Assembly: GCF_050948175.1 (NCBI RefSeq)
Contig: NC_135195.1
Location: 4,182,001-4,246,000 of the forward strand
Reading direction: 5' to 3'
Origin: Xylocopa sonorina
Taxonomy: Eukaryota; Arthropoda; Insecta; Hymenoptera; Apidae
DNA: 64,000 nucleotides
This document shows positions 27,101 through 38,396 of this stretch, in pieces. Positions within the stretch are counted from its first letter, which is position 1. Each line of letters opens with the position of its first letter. The position numbers were made by a program, and so were the translations under genes. The notes under the pieces are model-generated. The model saw nothing but the letters and a program-made list of their open reading frames with translations. It did not search any database and was not told where the DNA came from.

Positions 27101-30100
27101 ACAATATGTAAATATATACACACGTTATATACTAGAAAAAATGTAGCGTTAATTGCAATGAAGCCTGTAGCATTATATACTAGTACTGCGTATAAAAATT
27201 CTTCCTTAGATTACACTTAGGAAGATACATGAATATAATAGAATCTTTTAGTGTATTGCTACAATTGATAATAAACAGTGCAGGCTAATAGAGAAGTTCG
27301 TGCTACATTTTATGTTGTGATATGAGTAACTAAAATAAGCCATAATATTTCAATCCTAGTCCATAGGCAATCCATATATCTTTCCATAAAGTAATTATTA
27401 TAGATTTATAAAGAAGTATTTTAACATATTAGTAAATTTCTTAATTACTAAATTTATTCTCACAAATATCTTCTGCATTTTATAATTTGACAAAAGAAAT
27501 TCATGTATTATAATTTTAATGATATGAGAAATTTATAGTATATATAAAGTATTCTTTGACTCTCTGTAGAAATATGATTTACGCAAAGTAACTTATAAAT
27601 CGTATAAAAAAATATTCTAAAGTATGAGAGATTTCATATTTGCATACAAATTCATAAAATCATTATATTATCAAGTTACGAAAATGGATGAGAAAGAAAA
27701 GAACTCATGCATCATTAAACATAAAATAAACATTTATAAGGCTTTAGACTGTCCATGACTTATAATAATATATACAGGAACAAAATCTTTTATAATTAAC
27801 AATTTATTTAGTAAATAATAATTCTGAAATTATTTTATACATTAGAATTTAAGGTACAAATAAAGATTTATTCACGGATGGCATTAAATTTCATAATTTG
27901 CGAAAATTGTAAGTGTTATATATAACACACTTATTTTAACATAAGGAAAATATTAAATTTACTGACAATATATAAAATTTTGCAATATTTCCAATTTATA
28001 AATTTATAGAGAAAATCTTTTTAAGTATGAATTAATATATTTGTTAAAAAATGATGGATTGCATATATATAGAAAGGCTAATAGCCCAAAATAAAATTTA
28101 ATATTGCAAAATTGTAAATAAGTAATAACTTTTTTATTTCATTTATATGTGCAAAGAATTAATGTTATTAAATTTTAAGAAATATGTATAGTATAACTAA
28201 AAAAAGTTACTATAACAATACCCTGTTTCGGACAGATCATACAATTTTATTCAAAATATTATATGAAATAAGCAATTATATATAAATAATGTCAGATATA
28301 TCATAATTATTATTAAAATTTGTATTATTAATGTTAATGCTTTGTTTTATAAATATTTTTTTATATGTAGCACGGATTCTCTATGAGTGTGATTGTATGT
28401 ATGTATCAAAGAAAGAAAAAAAGGGAAAACAACTTTTAGATCACGATCGCGTGACTCTTATTATAAATTGCTGAATATTAATTTAGAGTATGACTTTTTG
28501 CTTTACTAGCATTTTGTAAATATTCATTCACTATATGTAAGATTTTAAAATTGAATCTTAATTATGGACACTAGAATTTAGTACAATAGAGTTAAATGAA
28601 TTCTCCAAAGCTATGGCTACTAACTTGGTAATTTGAATTTGAAAAGTGATATACAAGAGATAGCCAATGAAATATAGGCATGGCATATCAGTTTTATGGA
28701 TTTACTAATCAATCAATACTTATAAATATTTGATCAGCTTCGTTCTTACTTATTTTCAATCCATCTGTAATTTCTTACTTTCGATTACAATTTTTGTTAC
28801 AATATATTCGCTAATGTTCAGCTTGAATATACAATATTTTTTTTAATTGATCTAAAAGTGAAAGAAGAAATTAAAATATTATCTTTACCTTGTAACATGA
28901 TCTAATAAAGGAAGTGTTGCATTTGTTAAATAACAAATATACTGGAGAATATATACTAACATATACTATGGATATCACTTTTGGCTTTAACTAGATAATA
29001 ATGTTCGTTTTTAGTAGTGCTATTTTCTAACAAGAAAAAAAAAATTTGTAATGTTATACAAATAATATGATCTATGTTGAAGAATTGACATCGATCGAAT
29101 CCTAGAAGATAGAAAAACACTTCAGAGCACATATAGGTGGAGATTTATAAGAAATTTTGTAGCAATATGTAGCACATGTTTTATATGATTAAAACAAATA
29201 ATATAACTGCACACATAAAAGTAATAGTATAACTTCAAAATTACAGATATCAATGGAGGAACAGTAAATTATTAATCTGACTTTCATTAAAATTTATATA
29301 ATAATAAATTAAATCTCTAGTATTATGAAAAATCAACTTGTTTTACCTCACATTTATTGTACGTATGTGTATAATATATTTGCAACATTATTTGGTACAT
29401 AAATGCTGATTTATATTAAAATTTCAATCTGTAAGAATTTAACAAATCAAACTTCTGACATATATAATTCATGATAATTTAATATAATTAAGCTTTTTAA
29501 ATTGATATTATATCGTTTGTACTTTGCTTGGTACAAAAACTTATGCATGTAAGCATAACGTGAAACTAATGCATTAAAGAAAATGACGGTTATTGATTTA
29601 ACAATTTTTGCATGATATTAAAAGAAGTAAGTTTGAATAAAAGTTAAAAAGAAAAAACAATTCTCTATGTCAAACAATTACGTATCATGTAAATTTTTAA
29701 ATAAAGTTATGAAATTATTTTAAAAGATGAAAGAACATATCTTAAATCATTTAAAAAATTGTTGGAATTTATTAAGACTAATAATTTAAGCATAACTTGA
29801 AATGTGAAATAAGAATGGTTTTGTGTAAAGCGCAACGAAAGTTATAGATTATTACAAATATTAAGATGGAATTTAAAGTTAGGTCATTCACAAAATTTCA
29901 CCTCTTTTAACAATTATTGAATTTATACTTTTCAGCATTAAATATATTTTTTCGGCTTTTAAAATTGAATTAATAGAAAGACGAAGATTATGGTAAAGTT
30001 TCATTTATGAATTTAAAATTGAAACTGCAAGAAATAATTAAATAATAATGTTTTTACAAAGTGTGTATATTGTAATACATGTGTTTATTTATTTAATCGA

Positions 30101-31566
30101 ATTTAATTTCTATTTCATTAAGAGATATAGGATATTTTAGTCGAGAGACATTAAATATTTATACAGCGAACTTTGTTCAATATATATTAAACTTTTCATT
30201 CCACTTTAATATTTACAAAACATTCAATGTTAAAAAAAATTTTGTAAAATAACTATAAAAATACATTTTTCCCCGTAAGGTGTTACTGTAAGAATGTAAT
30301 GCATCATAATCAGTTGCAACAAGCTGATATGGAATAACGAATGCGAAAATTTTTGTACTGACACAGTTTTATTCCTGTCTCATTTTATTCTCATTTATAT
30401 AGTAAATGTTTGTCATAATGTATTCTGTATATGTATATATATATACTATGTATACTGTAAATATTCGTAAAAAGATTTCATCAATATTTATTTCTGTGTT
30501 CTGAAGATGCTTTCTATTTTCAATCTCATAAAGCATTATACGTCCTCCAACGTTATGGGCGCGCCATCCTTTATATATTATTATAAGCAAAAATTCACTA
30601 TAATTCGAATTCCACTTCATTTTTTACTTTTTCTATTTTTGAAACACATCAGCGTTGTACAAAACAATGCTGCACGTATTATAATATTGTTAAGTGGATA
30701 AAACAAATGAAATTGATTGTATGATACGAAACTTGGTACAATGTACATTACATATATGTACATTAATATGCAATAACTTTTAATAAAATGAACGTTGGTA
30801 GACCATAAAATAACTGTCTTTCACTTCACTGGTTATATATTGATTAAAAAAGTAATTTAGTATATGATTAAAATTTTAGCTTTTAATATAAATAATGTCG
30901 TACAGGTTTAAACAATGCTATGGTGTTGTAAACTATGTTGATAATTAAATGCATTAACAAGTGACCAGGAAAGTAAAATACAAAATATGCTCATATCATA
31001 TACATGTCTCTGTAATGAAAAATAGTTTAACTTATGCTAATTTTTCTATTACAATGAAATTATTATTTTATTATATGCATACATATTTATAAAATTGGAT
31101 TAATAAAGTTTGACGACATTAGAATCTTTACGAGAAAATATATTAAAACGAAACACATAATTTAAATAATACCAATTGTAACAATCCCTGATTATTACAA
31201 GAATCCTTAATTTTGAATTAAGTGTATATAAATTTTTAAACTGTGAGTAGAGAGGACATATACAGAGATGCTTGAAATACACAATTCAAATTTTTTTCAT
31301 TTATATGCAAACGTATTTAAATTGACAATAAAGATGCAATGTATCATAAAGCATTGTAGTAACAAAGAAGTTTAAATTTTATTAAAATATACTTCAGGTA
31401 GTTCCAATACAACGAACTGCTACAATCTGTTTCAAATTGAGCGTTTACTTTATACAATTATAAATGTAGTGTGTAATATAACAAATGTTTTTACAATATT
31501 CTAATGTAAACATAAAGAATAAATTGTATTATACAAATGCATTTAGGGATTCATAAAAGTACCGTT
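24154..31566. other. 7.4-kb gene-poor stretch between Tao and NipSnap
   Basis: Strongly AT-rich. The left end must hold the Tao 3' UTR and the right end the NipSnap 3' UTR, since the two genes converge. A short (TATG)n run is at about 24175-24190. Open stretches with protein-like composition on the minus strand near 26055-26500 and 30369-30620 are reported as findings, because no gene could be built from them. The rest shows no coding exon, tRNA or other RNA gene I can support. Confidence 0.4.
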
Positions 31567-33017
31567 TTATTTTGTTGGCGAAAAGCTAGTTGGACTTAAT
31601 ATACGGGAATGTGTTTCTCTGATTAACGGCACAGTATATGCAACACATTCGTCCCAACCTGGAGATCTCCATGCACTTTCACGAGTTTCCATTCTTGCTT
31701 GGAGATTTTTATAGCCTACAATTATAATTATAGAATATATATACATTTTCATTAGAATAAATACTACTTAATCTATACTGTTAAATACACATACATTTAT
31801 ACACATACTGTGATACACTAAAATAGTATTAAGATAAAATTAGAAAATCAATGGAAAATAATAATATTAAATTACACCTACACCAAATGTGATGAACATT
31901 ATATAATCTGCCAATTTGTGAGAAGAAACCAGCAAAAGATTCGTTATTGTTGCGTCTATAATTAATGGCTTTTGCCCAGTTATTGCCCCATTCTATCATA
32001 GTACCAGGTTGTAGCCTGTAGCTACGTATTTCGTATATATTTGAATCATTTCGTTTTACAAGAGGAGGCCAATAGCTAAATGCCAATAAATATTGCAAGT
32101 AACGTGATCTTAAATAACGACCATTTTCTTTAAATAACTGTTGATATGCCTAAAAATGAATGTACAGTTTGTTATAAAATTTCTATTCAATGTTTATAAC
32201 GTACAATTCAATTTTTCAACCACATTGTGTACCTCATCTTTGGACAATTCAATTTGTGTGCGATCAACGCTATCGTAGCCACCAGAATATTTCCAGAGAT
32301 GCAAAGCTTGATCAATATCACCAGCTACGACAGTCCAAGAACCGACTAGTTCCAATTTCATTGAAGACTTCTTCGAGTTTATAGTATTAACAATCTCTTC
32401 ACTGTAATATCCGAAAATACAAACATGTCCCAATATAATTTCCCTAATATAAAAGAATTCTCTGCACATGCCAATTCTGCGACATAAATAAAATCTAACA
32501 TTTTTTTTATTTTCGTGGAAGAATTTCTGAATGATTCTTCGTGCGTATATTCTAAATGTACATACGATTTACAGCAGCGATTTGTAGATAAGGTGGTAAA
32601 CGTAAACAAACATGATAGATTCTACTTACTAATTAGTCAAATATTTGTCAATAGAATCAGGTCGAATATTGTGCGTGTGCAAAGCGTAAATAACTCCTTT
32701 ATCTGACAGCATCCTTGAATGAGACTCTTTGGTTGGCTCGATTTTTCTTACGAAAAGCTTGTTTATCCATCCTTCGCTGATATCCTGTCGGATCGATGAC
32801 CTTGCAAAAGATCTACAACACACACGATCTGGCTACTAAAAAGCCGCCGTTTAGAGACTGGCTTGCTTAAGCAGTCTATAGACGAAACATATGAAAAAAC
32901 AAGCGCTCCTCAATTTTAAATCGCGATCGCCTACCGGCTGGTAATAAATGACGGTAGTTTAGTTTTGCCGATCGTCGTGATCTGCACGGTTCTGAATCTT
33001 CTCAAAACGGCAGCCAT
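31567..33017 (-). CDS. NIPSNAP: Protein NipSnap, mitochondrial
   Basis: Five exons on the minus strand join in frame: 33017-32935, 32812-32630, 32401-32233, 32149-31882 and 31715-31567, giving 283 residues. The N-terminus MAAVLRRFRTVQITTIGK is arginine-rich without acids, as expected for a mitochondrial targeting peptide. The mature part carries the family block KIEPTKESHSRMLSDKGVIY, then ALHTHNIRPDSIDKYLTNY. The second ferredoxin-like half shows YEIRSYRLQPGTMIEWGNNW, then FFSQIG and HHIWCYKNLQ, and the end is GWDECVAYTVPLIRETHSRI. NIPSNAP proteins are matrix or outer-surface proteins that mark damaged mitochondria for mitophagy. Every splice junction has a GT..AG pair and the frame is continuous. 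Confidence 0.94.
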
Positions 33018-33710
33018 TCTTACTGGATCCTCGCGTACAGATCTCTACTGCTTAGTGTCCAATCAAGATCAAAGCCCAATTTCGACAGCGCTAAATACGC
33101 GGCGCTTTCAATTACAGTCCCCAACAAACTGATCGCTACTATTGATTTATCCTTATTTGTAATCTCCATTCGCGGTTTTTTTCCTTTCTACACGAAATGA
33201 CACTCGACTTGCAACCGTGGAAAATATACTTGTCTAGTAAACTACGGAATTACTGATCATGGCATGGCGCTTGCGTCTTTTTATAAGATGCTTTACATCG
33301 CATATACCTATTAACGACCTCAAAAATAGCATTGTGATGTATATCTTCTGATCGAAGGAATCGGAATAATTTATAATAATAATAATAATAATATTCAACA
33401 TTCTAAGAAGAAAAAGAGAGATACATACAGTAATACATGTCATGACATAAACATTGCAAAAAATGTATCTTTTAGATGATATTTTGCCAAAGGTGAAAAT
33501 GAAAATATTTGCAAAAATATAAATTAATATTTTTATCAGTTTTTTTCATATTCGCTGGAAATGTTTTCATATATATCACTTAAAAAAGATGGATACTTTA
33601 GTCAGTGCTCTTACTGTGACAGAGTTGTGTTATTGAGATGTATATTTCAATAGTTTTATTGTAATTTATTGGACATCCCAGTAGTTTTATTGTAATTTTT
33701 TGTATATTTC
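33018..33710. other. NipSnap promoter region with an (AAT)n run and short direct repeat
   Basis: Upstream of NipSnap on the minus strand. It holds an AAT microsatellite at about 33372-33393 and a 17-base direct repeat, TAGTTTTATTGTAATTT, at 33651-33667 and 33682-33698, just left of the long inverted repeat. No gene is seen. Confidence 0.5.
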
Positions 33711-34110
33711 CCGCTTTAGAGATAAGAGAGAGAAAGATATATAAGAAAGCTATAGGAAAGAGTGAGACAGATGCTACTGACCCTCCACTAGGACCTCTGG
33801 CGCCATCTCTGTGAAAAGTGCTGAAACTGGTCGCACAGCGTTATCGACAGCGAAGTGAATTACTGAGAACTAGTAGCGCCATCTCTTGGAGGAGCATTGA
33901 AACTGCTCGGGCATTAGTTTCAGTACTTTCCGCAGAGATGGCGCTAGCAGTTTTCAGTAGTTTACTTCACTGTCGATAACGCTGTGCGACCAGTTTGAGC
34001 ACTTTTCACAGAGATGGCGCCAGGGGTCCTAGTGGAGGGCCAGTAGCATCTGTCTCACTCTTTCTTATAGCTTTCTTATATATCTTTCTCTCTCTTACCT
34101 TTAAAGCCGG
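33711..34110. repeat. 400-bp foldback element with two ~200-bp inverted arms
   Basis: The left arm begins CCGCTTTAGAGATAAGAGAG and the right arm ends in its near-complement CTCTCTTACCTTTAAAGCCGG. Matching continues nearly base for base to a centre near 33910, with only scattered substitutions (for example GACCCTCC versus GGCCCTCC). Each arm contains two degenerate copies of a unit starting GCGCCATCTCT. No protein is encoded. This is the shape of a foldback transposon or MITE; transcription would give a long hairpin RNA. I could not find a clear target-site duplication. Confidence 0.85.
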
Positions 34111-34645
34111 CGATATAATTTATCTTACTCTTTCTACTCAATAAAAATTAAGAAATTTCTCTATTTAATCAGCAGTACTCTAAAATTATAATAGCTAATT
34201 CAGTGCTCCTTTCAATATTGTTTGTCACTTTCTTGTCGGACTAACGGTTTGAAAAATATAATCAATAATATGAGTGAAACTGCTGTTTCTCTATGAAAAA
34301 CAAAAATCCCAATTTTCTCTATTTTTGTAAATCTGACCTAGATTTATATGAACTTTCTTTTGCCTTTGAGGTATAGTATCAGCTGTAAAAATTTGTTACA
34401 CTAGTAGTGAATCATCCTGTATATTAAATACTATTTACAATGCATTGTATTTACATGTCTTTTGATATAGTTAAAAATAAAATGTGAACGATAGTCTGTA
34501 AAATGTATGATTTATAATATTCACATACTTATTCATATATTAATAATAATTGTACCAATAGTTTATACGTTTGGTAAAATCAAAAAATTTTATTTGTTTT
34601 TGCTTTATTCTCCGTTGTACATAAAAACCATTTATACTAATTGAA
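34111..34645. other. Intergenic DNA and RpL10A 3' UTR
   Basis: AT-rich. The RpL10A poly(A) signal in minus orientation (TTTATT on the plus strand) lies at 34604-34609, 37 bases past the stop codon. Nothing else is supported. Confidence 0.5.
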
Positions 34646-36670
34646 TTAGTACAGTCTTTGAGGGGGTCCCATAGAAGATTTGATGTGAAGGGAACGTACG
34701 TTTTGCCAGTGTTTTTTCAATAATGAAACCAAGAAGTTAATTGAAAGATGTACATTCTGTACCAATTCATCTGGTGTCATTTCCACATGCCCTACAGCGA
34801 CCGACAGACATAATACCTGAAATAAAAGTTTTCAAATTTATAATTAGTTCACTAAAAACCTACAGTTAATTTTTTAAAATAATTATTTTATCTTTTCGTA
34901 TACTATAAAAGATGTATATATATACCTTTTTCATTTGGAACTTAATTGTAGCTTTCACTTCATCAATTTTGCCCACCATTGATTCTTGGTGAGAAAGAAG
35001 GCCAGGGAATTTACCAGCCTTATTCAGACCAGGACCAAGTATACGTGGAATTTGCTTAATTAAGGATTCACTAGCCAAAAAGGCGTCATATTTTTTAGCT
35101 GCAAAGAGAGATACATAAATCAACTTGATAAGTTGAGTTATATAAATTTACGACGAGTTATTTTACAAAAAAATGTCTCAACACGGATTGAGGTAAGAAG
35201 CAATGAAATGCAACGTCCACACCTAGTGAAGAATTTAATTTTCTTCCATTTGACGACCACTGCTACAAATTATGATTTAACAATGGTGCTTTTTGGAAGA
35301 CAGAGAGAAACGGTATTTGCATAGAATATATATGTAATTTTACACTACCTAGTTTCTTTACAAGTTTCTTGTTCTTGTTTAATTTTTTTAATGCTTCTGC
35401 ATCCATATATGGTATATTGTTAGCTTTAGCTTCATCACAATGTTGTTGGTCACCCAAAACACAAACTTGCATCTTTGGTCTTGGAATATTCTTCAATCTT
35501 TAGTAAACACAAATTACGTAGATGATTAAAAAATACAGTATTCTGTAAACTATTGTTTATATGAATTGCTTCTATTATAAATAGATAACACATTCATCAC
35601 CAGTGACTGACATGATGAACATGTTAAGCAAATGCCAATACTTAAATAGAAAAAGATAAGGTTAGTGAAATTGTATGAAAATGAAAATACAATTATCGAA
35701 GACAATGTTCTCAGCAACATATTGGGTAACCACACCAGTTATTCAGATAATACATGCAAAGAAGTAACCATCATTGAACATTGGTTTCAATAATTGAATA
35801 TAAGTAGTTGCCACAATTGAGTATTAACTTACCGTCAGGATCATAATTCATGATCCTGGAATAAAAATAACGGTAAAATACCTCCCCAATTTATTTAAGA
35901 CCCTGGGTGAAGGTCCGCCAGGTAAAACCCAGCTTCCTGACTACGCTTGAGGCAACCTTTTCGGTGTTAGTTAAAAATTGAACAGAATGGTAATGTTTTA
36001 TAATATTCGTTTTAAGCCGAAAAGAATCCTCAATGTCAGGTAGAAACGTACTTGACGGTGCCTGAGAAACGTTTGTCCTTTTGCGGATCATAATTCTTCA
36101 AACCGATTTGAATTTCCACTGTTTCTAAGAAATTCCTCTTTTTATCCTTCGAGTGTTGGAGAACAGTATTCACAGACTCGTATAGAGTGTCACGCGATAC
36201 TTTGGACCTATTAATTTAAAATGTACAATTTAAAATAATTACTTACTATACAATTTCATCTGTCTGATAATTAAAAGAATGAATGAAACTACATACACAT
36301 ATGTAAGTAATAGTATGATATATATTATAATATAAAACTGTGATCACATTATTAACACACTTGCTAATGTGATATACTTCATGCATATTAATATATACTA
36401 TATGAAAAAATATGTAAAATAAAATAAAGTACTTGATTCTATTTAATTAAACACTTATAACTTATAAAGATTTTTAAAAACATGTGGTACAAGGTACAAA
36501 CACGTTTTACAGTACAGACGTTGATACAAAATATATTTCAAATAATGTTTATTTGAAGAAAATATTATTAATTGTATAGAAATTATATGTTAAAGCAGTT
36601 AATTCTTACATTATTAAGGGAATAAGACTCTGGATTTCTAAAATATAAACAGATTGAATACTCACGTCAT
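34646..36670 (-). CDS. RpL10A: 60S ribosomal protein L10a (uL1)
   Basis: Five exons on the minus strand: 36670-36666, 36207-36052, 35497-35349, 35098-34926 and 34816-34646, giving 217 residues, the usual eukaryotic length. The first coding exon holds only ATG AC, a common arrangement for ribosomal protein genes. Readings that identify uL1 include VSRDTLYESVNTVLQHS, LKNIPRPKMQVCVLGDQ, AFLASESLIKQIPRILGPGL and HIKSSMGPPQRLY. The protein sits at the L1 stalk of the large subunit and helps release deacylated tRNA. The intron 35498-36051 carries a structured element that probably controls splicing (separate entry). Upstream on the minus strand, a pyrimidine tract resembling a TOP start (TTCTTTCC) lies at about 36740-36747. 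Confidence 0.98.
35829..35876 (-). promoter_or_regulatory. Candidate autoregulatory splicing element in the RpL10A intron
   Basis: Within the intron between exons 2 and 3. On the minus strand TTACCGT (35876-35870) can pair with ACGGTAA (35835-35829), which contains the donor ACG|GTAAGT at 35833/35832. Between them lies a perfect 8-bp palindromic hairpin, AGGATCAT and ATGATCCT (35857-35837), with a five-base loop. Using this donor instead of the one at 36052/36051 extends exon 2 by 219 bases and gives a stop five codons on (TAC GTT TCT ACC TGA). The extension is also much less AT-rich than other introns here. RPL10A homologs in other animals are known to switch their own splicing to an unproductive form through a conserved intronic stem beside an alternative donor. 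I infer that this is the same element. Confidence 0.7.
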
Positions 36671-37035
36671 TGTACAATACTCAGCGAACGACGAGCACCA
36701 GTCTAAAAAGGACCGAACCACTGCCCGTCCGAAACCGGAAAGAAGTGTGCAGAGACATCGGAGTGTCTACGTAGAGCACTATACATTCACTAGATGGGAA
36801 TATGCCTATAAATATTGAGAACTCGTCCCTTATAGTTTCTAAAACTAACACAGATGACGCACAAATAATTTATTTCTTAGCGGGTTTTTGATATGGAAAG
36901 AAGCAAGGAGAAGAAAAACTTCGGTGAGAACGTTCTTTACGAGCACCTTCTTACATTATTTATACATCATTTGAAACACATAGGAAAACAGAGGTTTAGT
37001 TAATGCTAACTTAAACTACACTTAACTTAGAGCAC

Positions 37036-37200
37036 AACCTATTCACTGTTGGGCAAATTTAGAGCGTTTTGCTCTGGGTGCCAGGCTTTCATTTTAAGTT
37101 TATACCGTCAGGCTTTTATTTTAAGAAATATCTCGTAGTTGACAGTCTTGGTACAGAGGACTGCTGTGAGATATCTCGTATTTGGCAGTGAATGGGTTAA
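37036..37200. mobile_element. Possible short piggyBac-type non-autonomous element
   Basis: The left end AACCTATTCACTG is roughly mirrored by CAGTGAATGGGTTAA at the right end. The right end carries TTAA, the piggyBac target site. The left TTAA is not intact, which fits decay. The interior has two related GC-richer segments (GATATCTCGTA-like motifs at 37127-37137 and 37170-37180). No open frame is present. Confidence 0.4.
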
Positions 37201-37320
37201 TCTATTTTACAAGATTAGAATTTAATTGTTGCCGATTTAATTTATATTATTTACATCTTATTCTGGGAATTTTAGTACTGTACAATTGAAGGAAGAGTGT
37301 CTCTACAATTTTATTATCCA

Positions 37321-37466
37321 TGGTGCTATTTTTTCGAGAAACGCTCAAATTTGTCGCACATCATTATCGACAATGAAAAACAAACTTATAGCACCATCTC
37401 TGTAAAAAGTGCTCAAACTGATCTCACATCGCTATCGACAATGAAGTGAACTACTTGACAACTACT
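37321..37466. repeat. Diverged copy of the GCGCCATCTCT repeat unit
   Basis: GCACCATCTCTGTAAAAAGT at about 37391 continues with CTCAAACTGATCTCACATCG and CTATCGACAATGAAGTGAAC, closely matching the arm of the 33711-34110 element (CGCCATCTCTGTGAAAAGTG, then ..CAAACTGGTCGCACAGCG). A second, weaker copy precedes it at about 37323-37390, so this is a tandem pair. It shows that the sequence is a repeat family and not unique to one locus. Confidence 0.7.
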
Positions 37467-38396
37467 TCAATAATTTTTCAAATATAAATAGAAATGAAGT
37501 GAAAGTAAAAAAGGTTTTTCTATTTTGTTAGCTTCGATGGTTAGATTGAATGAAACTCCTACTAAACTCTCCACTCTAATGTATAGAAAGCATAAGAGAA
37601 CCTATGTATTTTGTACAATCGATAATACAGAGTGTGAAACACAAAATCTTGTAAAATGATTAATCTATCTTATATCTGGTTATAAGTTCTATCCTACCCT
37701 CAAATTGCATACATATTCCAAACAACATACAGTGTAATGTTTAACTGTAGTAGTGATTATTCGCGTGAGCTCTTACAAGCGCGAATTACGCCTTGAGTGG
37801 ATCATCTTCCATGTATGAAGTTGCACAAATTTGGTGCTCTTATGGATCATTCTTGTAAACAAAACAGATGAACGATTCAATGATTCGAATTACTTAATAG
37901 ACAATACATTTAAGTAATTTAATCATGGAGAAATCTAGCTCTAAAGATTAATCAAACTCATATTTTTTAACATTGGTGACATCGATTAATATTAATAAAA
38001 GTTAGTATTGTTAATATCTTCATATAAAATGTATACGCACAAATGAAGTATGTGTATAATGCACACACAAACGTTCCATCTTAAATTTATATAATATATA
38101 ATATATCATATATCTTTTCAAATGTCTCTCTCTTTCTTTTTACATGTAGTGACTAAGAAAAAGTATTTGTATGCTATTGATCTATGAAATTTTATATATT
38201 GGTTGTTTAATAATACTTTCATGTGATTACAAAAGTTTGACACTAAAAATAGAATGTAAAATTCAATCAAGAAATTGGATGTGTGCAAATACTTTTTCTG
38301 TTACTGTGTTTTTTTCATCATTAAATTAAAATTATTTACTTAAGCATTACCTTACTCGTATTCTACATGATAGTGTATTATACTTTGTAGTTAATC

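Larger units (their letters stand above)
36671..38396. other. Divergent intergenic region between RpL10A and TBCK
   Basis: 1.7 kb containing both promoters. It includes a possible piggyBac-like MITE at about 37036-37200 and a decayed relative of the 33711 inverted repeat at about 37321-37466 (separate entries). No gene is supported. Confidence 0.5.
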
